A stretch of 64,000 bases of DNA from JAVSMW01 sp032027005 (GTDB lineage Bacteria > Bacillota > Thermincolia > Thermincolales > UBA2595). A program made the translations under genes and the position numbers. Of this stretch, positions 59,536-64,000 are shown one piece after another. How positions within the stretch are numbered: the stretch's first letter is position 1; each line of letters opens with the position of its first letter. The notes beneath the pieces were generated by a model. It did no database searches. It saw nothing but the letters and a program-made list of their open reading frames with translations, and was not told the DNA's origin. The DNA lies in the NCBI GenBank assembly GCA_032027005.1, contig JAVSMW010000016.1:1-64000 (forward strand). The letters are read 5' to 3'.

Positions 59536-59961
59536 CTAAGCGTCAATATCGATTCCCATGCTGCGGGCAGTGCCTTCTACCATTCGCATGGCAGCTTCGA
59601 CACTGGCAGCATTTAAGTCTTTCATTTTCATTTCTGCAATTTCGCGAACTTTATCCCGGGATAACTTTGCAACTTTCTTTTTGTTAGGTTCTCCGGAAGC
59701 AGTTTCAATACCAGCAGCCTTCTTTAGCAGTACTGCAGCAGGAGGCGTTTTGGTTACAAATGTAAAAGACCTGTCTTCATAGACTGTAATTTCAACAGGG
59801 ATAATCAAGCCAGCCTGACTAGCGGTCCGTTCATTATATTCCTTGCAGAACTGCATGATATTGACACCATGCTGACCTAGAGCCGGGCCGACAGGAGGAG
59901 CCGGAGTAGCTTTGCCTGCTGTACACTGTAATTTAATCAAACCCACTACCTTTTTTGCCAT
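59536..59961 (-). CDS. rplK: 50S ribosomal protein L11
   Basis: 141 aa. KVVGLIKLQCTAGKATPAPP, VGPALGQHGVNIMQFCKEYN and the C-terminal RNA-binding GTARSMGIDIDA. Stimulates GTPase factors and the stringent response. An SR2 repeat lies 62 bp upstream. Confidence 0.98.
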   Translation of the reverse strand: MAKKVVGLIKLQCTAGKATPAPPVGPALGQHGVNIMQFCKEYNERTASQAGLIIPVEITVYEDRSFTFVTKTPPAAVLLKKAAGIETASGEPNKKKVAKLSRDKVREIAEMKMKDLNAASVEAAMRMVEGTARSMGIDIDA

Positions 59962-60023
59962 AATTTACACCTCCTTATATCCAAATGTGGTAAGACGGGC
60001 TAATGCCCTCCCACTCTAAAGCA

Positions 60024-60157
60024 TTATCCGATGGCTAACCGCCACTAAACCCCCCACTTCCATAAACTAGGGATGAGTGGTGCTAAGCCCCTGGATAAGT
60101 TTAACTAAGCATCAGATGGAGTTCAAAACTACACCTGAAGCAAGTTTCACTTTATAC
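60024..60157 (-). repeat. Dispersed structured repeat SR2, copy c
   Basis: Same layout as 15434 and 18448 but on the minus strand. It begins within the nusG stop codon (TAAAGTGAAACTTG), contains hairpin 1 (CTTCAGGTG...CATCTGATG), TTATCCAGGGGCTTAGC, a degraded hairpin 2 and GGTTAGCCATCGGATAA. It occupies the nusG-rplK gap, so it is transcribed in the operon upstream of rplK. Confidence 0.9.
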
Positions 60158-60694
60158 ATTTTCAACTTGACCGTATTCAAGCTCCACAGGAGTCTCCCGG
60201 CCAAACATTGATACCAAGACTTTCAATTTCCCTTTTTCCGGATGAATCTCTTCAATTATGCCAACAAAATTTTCGAAAGGTCCGGATGTAACCCGAATAT
60301 TTTGGCCAATACCATAGGCCATCTTTGGCCTCGCTTCCTCGACCCCCATTTGCTTAAGAATATGGCGGGCCTCTGATTCATGAAGGGGAATCGGTTTGCT
60401 CCCCGATCCAACAAAGCCGGTTACGCCTGTGGTATTGCGCACCAGATACCACGAGTCATCAGTCATGATCATCTCTACCAATACGTATCCCGGAAAAACC
60501 TTCCTTTTGGAAACCTTCTTTTTTCCGTCCTTAATTTCAACTTCATCTTCCATGGGCACTAAAACACGGAAAATCTTATCTCCCATGTTCATGGACTCAA
60601 TGCGCTTTTCCAAATTGGCTTTTACTTTGTTTTCATAACCGGAATAAGTATGTATAACATACCATTTTTTATTGTTTTCATTACCACTATCCAT
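60152..60694 (-). CDS. nusG: Transcription termination/antitermination factor NusG
   Basis: 180 aa from ATG 60694; a GTG at 60727 after GAGGGGG would add 11 residues. KKWYVIHTYSGYENKVKANL, KVSKRKVFPGYVLVEM and the KOW segment GPFENFVGIIEEIHPEKGKL. Couples polymerase to Rho or S10. Stop codon forms the start of the SR2 repeat. Confidence 0.96.
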   Translation of the reverse strand: MDSGNENNKKWYVIHTYSGYENKVKANLEKRIESMNMGDKIFRVLVPMEDEVEIKDGKKKVSKRKVFPGYVLVEMIMTDDSWYLVRNTTGVTGFVGSGSKPIPLHESEARHILKQMGVEEARPKMAYGIGQNIRVTSGPFENFVGIIEEIHPEKGKLKVLVSMFGRETPVELEYGQVENV

Positions 60695-60738
60695 AATACA
60701 AGGGACCTTGTGTAAAAGGCCCCCCACCCCCTCGGAAT

Positions 60739-61104
60739 CTAATTCGGGATAATAACCTGGAGCACTCTGCTTAAAATAGAGTCAACTGCAAAAATCAATA
60801 TAGCCACCAAGGTGACAGCCACTACAACTACACCTGTATAAGCAATTATCTGCTGGCGCCCCGGCCAGTGAACCTTTTTCAGCTCAGACCAGGCACCCTT
60901 CAGGAACCTCCTGGCATTGTCTGCTGTTTGTTTGATTGAAACACCAGCCGCTTTCGACTGGATTTTCGCAGGTGTACCATCTTTCTTGACCGGTATTCTT
61001 TTTTCCGGCTTGTCCTGCGCTTTAACTGCCACTTTTTTGGCCGTTGACTTCCTCTTCTTTACATCTTCCTCCGAACTAACCGCATCTTGATTGGTGTCAA
61101 CCAT
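60739..61104 (-). CDS. secE: Preprotein translocase subunit SecE
   Basis: 121 aa from ATG 61104 (GTG at 61116 is an alternative). A long lysine-rich N-terminal extension (about 65 residues, KKRKSTAKKVAVKAQDKPEK) precedes the conserved AWSELKKVHWPGRQQIIAYT and one membrane helix (VVVVAVTLVAILIFAVDSIL). Most Gram-positive SecE proteins are about 60 aa, so the extension is notable but seen in other Clostridia. Confidence 0.93.
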   Translation of the reverse strand: MVDTNQDAVSSEEDVKKRKSTAKKVAVKAQDKPEKRIPVKKDGTPAKIQSKAAGVSIKQTADNARRFLKGAWSELKKVHWPGRQQIIAYTGVVVVAVTLVAILIFAVDSILSRVLQVIIPN

Positions 61105-61165
61105 ATTCTCCCACACTTCCTTAATCTATTTTCCCATGTGGTATTAGCGAAAAATAGCATATAAA

Positions 61166-61315
61166 TTATTTTGTTTCCTTATGAACTGTATGAGTCTGGC
61201 AGAATTTGCAGTATTTCTTCATTTCAATTCTTTCAGGATTGTTCTTCTTGTTTTTGTTAGATTGATAATTCCTGTTCTTGCACGTAGTACAAGCCAAAGT
61301 AACTCCAACTCTCAT
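61166..61315 (-). CDS. rpmG: 50S ribosomal protein L33
   Basis: 49 aa: MRVGVTLACTTCKNRNYQSN, then RIEMKKYCKFCQTHTVHKETK. Two CxxC pairs make this the zinc form. ATG with GGAGGTG. First gene of rpmG-secE-nusG-rplK-rplA. Confidence 0.97.
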   Translation of the reverse strand: MRVGVTLACTTCKNRNYQSNKNKKNNPERIEMKKYCKFCQTHTVHKETK

Positions 61316-61415
61316 TTTACAACACCTCCCAAGGTAAATCCTTTATATATAGCAACACAATAAATTTTTCAATTTAGACAAAGAAAAATAAACCTATTTT
61401 GCGGGCTACCTTAAT

Positions 61416-61444
61416 AACTTATCACAATTCACATTGACTGTCAA
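61416..61444 (-). promoter_or_regulatory. rpmG-secE-nusG promoter
   Basis: TTGACA (61439-61444), 17-bp spacer ending TGTGA, TAAGTT (61416-61421) on the minus strand, about 100 bp before rpmG. Confidence 0.7.
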
Positions 61445-61582
61445 TAGTTTCATCCCAAGCCTGTTTCCCCTGAAAGCGGTTATGATTGACTCATCTGTCG
61501 TGATTTTCCAGCATTTTGAAATTACACCTAATAGTTTACCTGTTTTTTCAAGTTTTATAACATCGGAAATGGCAGATTATTT

Positions 61583-61650
61583 AGTGGGTAGTGGTGAGTG
61601 GCGAGTGACCAGTAATCAGTAATCAGTAGTCAGTGGTCAGTGGTCAGTTA
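61583..61650. repeat. Period-7 array between rpmG and tuf
   Basis: On the plus strand: TAGTGGG, TAGTGG, TGAGTGG, CGAGTGA, then CAGTAAT twice, CAGTAGT, CAGTGGT twice. It combines the unit type seen at argG (TAGTGGG) with that at 2777 (TAATCAG phase). Unlike the other four arrays it does not touch an intact gene end. Confidence 0.9.
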
Positions 61651-61654
61651 GCAA

Positions 61655-62043
61655 TTGAATATTTATGTAGCCGCCAGGCGGCTATGTTCGAGCGTACCGG
61701 GGCGTTTTCTACTGCAAAAAGATAATTGGTCGATTTCTGACCAAGGGTATCGGAGTACAAAAAAGTCGGCAAACAAGACGTCGGCCCGGTCCCTCCCCAA
61801 TCGCACGCTAATTCTCTGACTCATTTAGCCAAAGACTACCCGATACCACGCTGCCGCATTGCGGCTGCGGCTGAGCCAATCTCATCCGGAATTGCCTTCA
61901 GCAACCGAACTCCCCTGAATCATTTTACCTTAGGCCGCCCAAGCACACGCTGCCGACTTGCGGCTGCGGCTAATCCACTCTCACGCTAGCACTTCCTCAC
62001 TCATTTACTTAATCATCATTGGCACCATTTCCGACCCAGAGGT
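61655..62043. other. Gene-free region built of repeat modules
   Basis: Contains two similar GC hairpins (CGCTGCCGCATTGCGGCTG at 61850 and CGCTGCCGACTTGCGGCTG at 61949), a hairpin TTGGTC/GACCAA near 61717, and at 62005-62050 the module CATCATTGGC...GGTGGGAAAATG that leads into element A. Similar modules recur at 62731 and 62861. No gene is supported. Confidence 0.6.
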
Positions 62044-62215
62044 GGGAAAATGGCAGCTGGCTAGGCGCACTGGCCGGCCCAACCGCACCCAGATCCCACG
62101 ATTCATGGGTACCCTCATCCGTACGCCGCTACGCGGCTACGGCTGAGCTGGACGCGTACTGGTGTACTCCGAGGATTGGGCCGGCCAGTGCAACGACGCC
62201 AGATGCCATTTTCCC
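62044..62215 (+). repeat. Variable-arm structured element, copy A
   Basis: Outer arms GGGAAAATGGCAGCTGGC (62044) and GCCAGATGCCATTTTCCC (62198) match at 17 of 18. Inner arms GCACTGGCCGGCCCAA (62067) and TTGGGCCGGCCAGTGC (62176) are perfect over 16 bp. The core between (CCGCACCC, GATTCATGGGTACCCTCA, CCGTACGCCGC/GCGGCTACGG hairpin, CTGAGCTGGACGCGTACT, GTACTCCGAGGA) is shared with copies B and C, while inner arms are unique. Confidence 0.92.
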
Positions 62216-62244
62216 CCGCATGCACGGAACCAAAATCCGGCCAA

Positions 62245-62276
62245 ATAAACCCGCTGCCCATCGGCAGCGGGTTTAT
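62245..62276 (-). terminator. Terminator after the second tuf
   Basis: ATAAACCCGCTGCC and GGCAGCGGGTTTAT are perfect 14-bp arms around CATC, five bases beyond the tuf stop. Confidence 0.9.
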
Positions 62277-62281
62277 GGAAG

Positions 62282-62460
62282 CTACTTCTTGATGGCGCTG
62301 ACAACGCCCGCGCCAACTGTCCTGCCACCCTCGCGGATAGCAAAACGCAGTCCTTCTTCGATTGCAATGGGGGTAATCAGNTAGTTTTACCGTGGTCTAC
62401 GTGACCGATGGTCCCTACGTTTACGTGAGGTTTATTACGTTCAAATTTCGCTTTTCCCAT
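62282..62460 (-). CDS. tuf: Elongation factor Tu, second copy, interrupted by an assembly gap
   Basis: Same two fragments as at 44380-44558 with an N at 62381: N-terminal residues through the P-loop GHVDHGKT and the C-terminal ITPIAIEEGLRFAIREGG. About 1 kb is missing. AGGAGGAAGG ribosome binding site precedes the ATG at 62460. Position upstream of rpmG-secE is the second classic tuf location. Confidence 0.9.
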
Positions 62461-62730
62461 TTTTATCCTTCCTCCTTAAAGAAATGACTATGCCAAGCGA
62501 CCGGAGTTACCTGCACCTCGCCGCTCCAAAAACAGCATAACAGTAAAATCATTATTACCAAATTTTTCAGCGATTATGTAAACATCTAAAAACGGCACTG
62601 TAGATAGTAATTTTTGGCTGTCAGAATCTTGTAATTCTACATACAACAAAAAAATCCTTCAACACGAATTTAAAAATAACACCTTAGTTTACGTTGCCGC
62701 CAAGCAGCGACGCCAGAACCTAAGAAGCAC

Positions 62731-62791
62731 CTTGTTTACCCTAATCATCATTGGCCCGACCTCCGGCCCGGGGGTGGGAAAATGTTCTCTG
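62731..62791 (+). repeat. Solitary lead module of the variable-arm element
   Basis: About 60 bp (TTGTTTACCCTAATCATCAT, then TGGCCCGACCTCCGG, GGGGGTGGGAAAATGTTCTCTG) repeated at 62861-62920, where it leads into element B. Here no core follows, so it may be a remnant of a former copy. 62461-62730 contains no gene. Confidence 0.75.
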
Positions 62792-62904
62792 ACAAACCCG
62801 CCCCCAATGAGCTTCCTAAAGGCACGTCGCCGCCAACGGCGATGCCGAACCTCAGGGATCCTGTTTACCCCAAGCATCATTGGCCCGACCTTCGATCTGG
62901 GGGT

Positions 62905-63078
62905 GGGAAAATGTTCTCTGGCCAGGTGCCCATGTCAGCGCAACCGCACCCAAATGCCCTGATTCATGGGTACCCTCAGCCGTACGCCGTTGACACGGCT
63001 ACGGCTGAGCTGGACGCGTACTGGATGTACTCCGAGGATTGCGCTGACACGGTCAACGACGCCAGAGGGCATTTCCCC
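62905..63078 (+). repeat. Variable-arm structured element, copy B
   Basis: Outer arms GGGAAAATGTTCTCTGGC (62905) and GCCAGAGGGCATTTCCCC (63061) pair with two G-T wobbles and one mismatch. Inner arms TGTCAGCGCAA (62933) and TTGCGCTGACA (63039) are perfect. The core is as in A but its central helix is GCCGT/ACGGC instead of GCCGC/GCGGC, a compensated change. Confidence 0.92.
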
Positions 63079-63107
63079 CCGCATGCACCCGCCACCAATG
63101 CAAACTA

Positions 63108-63143
63108 AAAAACCATCGTGCCAAAAGGCCGATGGTTTATTGT
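63108..63143 (-). terminator. tRNA operon terminator
   Basis: AAACCATCG and CGATGGTTT form the stem; on the minus strand it is followed by TTTTTTA. A larger fold-back surrounds it (63090-63157). Confidence 0.85.
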
Positions 63144-63149
63144 TTGCAT

Positions 63150-63226
63150 TGGTGGCGGCGCAGGGATTCGAACCCCGGACACTGCGGGTATGAACCGCAT
63201 GCTCTAGCCAACTGAGCTACGCCGCC
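63150..63226 (-). tRNA. tRNA-Met (CAT), elongator type
   Basis: 77 nt with encoded CCA. Acceptor GGCGGCG/CGCCGCC, anticodon stem-loop TGCGG-TTCATAC-CCGCA, T-loop GGTTCGAAT. The A1-U-type initiator features are lacking, so elongator Met (an Ile-CAT tRNA cannot be fully excluded). Confidence 0.92.
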
Positions 63227-63227
63227 G

Positions 63228-63303
63228 TGGAGCTGCTAACCGGGATTGAACCGGTGACCTTATCCTTACCAAGGATACGCTCTACCTACTGAGCTATAGC
63301 AGC
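63228..63303 (-). tRNA. tRNA-Thr (GGT)
   Basis: 76 nt with CCA. Acceptor GCTGCTA/TAGCAGC, anticodon loop TTGGTAA with GGT, T-arm CCGGTTCAATCCCGG. One nucleotide from the tRNA-Met gene. Confidence 0.95.
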
Positions 63304-63378
63304 ATATATAAAACATTGTTTCATTAAAAAGCCAGCGGTAATTATTAGCCGCTAACCGAAAGTTGCAGTAAATTAATT

Positions 63379-63454
<76 letters not shown>

Positions 63455-63518
63455 ACGAAAACCCAGTTTTAGGATTTACCAACTGCAATGATTTTATGCG
63501 TACCCATGATTATTGAGA

Positions 63519-63603
<85 letters not shown>

Positions 63604-63607
63604 ACAA

Positions 63608-63683
63608 TGGAGCCGACGATGGGACTCGAACCCGCAACCTGCTGATTACAAGTCAGCTGCTCTGCCAATTGAGCTACGTCGGC
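63608..63683 (-). tRNA. tRNA-Thr (TGT)
   Basis: 76 nt with CCA. Acceptor GCCGACG/CGTCGGC, anticodon loop CTTGTAA with TGT. First gene of the tRNA operon. Confidence 0.95.
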
Positions 63684-63697
63684 GACTGACAAAGACT

Positions 63698-63726
63698 ATT
63701 ATATAACGTTTCAGAGGCCCGGTCAA
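63698..63726 (-). promoter_or_regulatory. tRNA operon promoter
   Basis: TTGACC (63721-63726), 17-bp spacer, TATAAT (63698-63703), 15 bp before tRNA-Thr(TGT). Confidence 0.85.
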
Positions 63727-63762
63727 CTGTTTTTTTCTACCAATACTCGGAGTCACATTAGC

Positions 63763-64000
63763 TTAGTTCTCCCGCTTTTCCAAATACCTTTCAAGCTTCC
63801 TTTTAACTCTCTGTAAAGCATTGTCAATAGATTTGACATGCCTTTTTAAATCAACAGCAATCTCTTGATAGGACTTGCCTTCAAGGTAAGACATAAGCAC
63901 TTTCCACTCAAGAGAACTGAGGATTTCGCCCATTTTTTCCTCGATGTCATCAAACTCTTCTCTGCTGATGATGAGTTCTTCCGGGTCAGTAATCTTAGAA
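63763..64000 (-). CDS. sigH: RNA polymerase sigma-H factor, C-terminal part
   Basis: The window holds the last 78 codons; the 5' end lies beyond 64000. Region 4 is clear: GEILSSLEWKVLMSYLEG, then SYQEIAVDLKRHVKSIDNAL and QRVKRKLERYLEKREN. The VDLKRHVKSIDNALQR helix-turn-helix and the position next to rpmG-secE-nusG match SigH, the early sporulation sigma factor. Confidence 0.88.
   Translation of the reverse strand, partial: SKITDPEELIISREEFDDIEEKMGEILSSLEWKVLMSYLEGKSYQEIAVDLKRHVKSIDNALQRVKRKLERYLEKREN

Noticed and set aside
61434..61622. 62-codon frame before the period-7 array near rpmG
   Set aside because: No ribosome binding site, overlaps the rpmG promoter, and its last residues come from the repeat. 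A decayed gene is possible but not supported.
62044..62215. Integron attC site
   Set aside because: The variable-arm, imperfect-palindrome look is similar, and GCCCAAC fits RYYYAAC in copy A, but no copy has an intact GTTRRRY partner, other copies do not fit, and there is no integrase or cassette.
62019..63193. Several plus-strand frames across elements A and B
   Set aside because: They follow the conserved core in different frames in each copy, and the copies differ by compensated base pairs and not by codon-like changes. Structure, not protein, is conserved.

Overview
This window comes from a spore-forming member of the Firmicutes (class Clostridia). The evidence is the Firmicutes order of the S10/spc/alpha and str/rpo ribosomal clusters, a type-H small acid-soluble spore protein, a CwlD-type amidase, the start of a sigH-like gene and strong AGGAGG ribosome binding sites with frequent GTG/TTG starts. 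A ten-heme c-type cytochrome lipoprotein suggests a metal-reducing or respiratory anaerobe of the Thermincola/Peptococcaceae kind; that placement is inference. Almost every gene is on the minus strand. Three single N characters (44479, 55339, 62381) show that this is a scaffold with unresolved repeats: both tuf genes lack about 1 kb at an N, and an insertion sequence carries a spurious 99-bp duplication.

Region by region: 1-2769 holds an MqsR-like toxin / Panacea-domain antitoxin pair with its own promoter and palindromic operator, and a membrane-anchored protein. 3139-14904 is one arginine gene cluster, argC-argJ-(radical SAM)-argB-argD-argF-(ATPase + nuclease)-argG-(small membrane protein)-argH-menG, read leftward from a promoter overlapping ARG-box-like sequence. 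15222-20650 carries sspH, a 35-codon gene, the AmmeMemoRadiSam pair, cwlD and the decaheme cytochrome. 20947-28726 holds rpsI-rplM, corA, hemerythrin, truA, an EcsC protein, a DUF2284 protein and the ECF transporter module ecfT-ecfA2-ecfA1. 28949-48012 is the long ribosomal superoperon from rplQ back to rplGB, with map directly after secY and no adk. 48061-54921 is rpoC and rpoB. 55240-57329 is an IS1634-type insertion sequence between rpoB and rplL, flanked by 64-bp direct repeats that duplicate the rpoB promoter. 57482-62460 is rplL-rplJ (with an L10 leader), rplA-rplK-nusG-secE-rpmG and the second tuf. The right end has five tRNA genes and the 3' end of sigH.

The most unusual content is between genes. 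(1) A dispersed element has a conserved core enclosed by arms that differ completely between copies yet are perfectly self-complementary within each copy (44143-44289 inverted, 62044-62215, 62905-63078, and a core-less short form at 20808-20900). (2) A second structured repeat of about 130 bp occurs three times (15434, 18448, 60024). (3) Period-7 repeat arrays sit against or very near stop codons at four gene ends, and nearly every unit contains a stop codon on the gene's strand, so all three frames are closed. (4) An ABC/OLD-type ATPase paired with a PD-(D/E)xK-like nuclease, a plausible defence system, lies inside the arginine operon.
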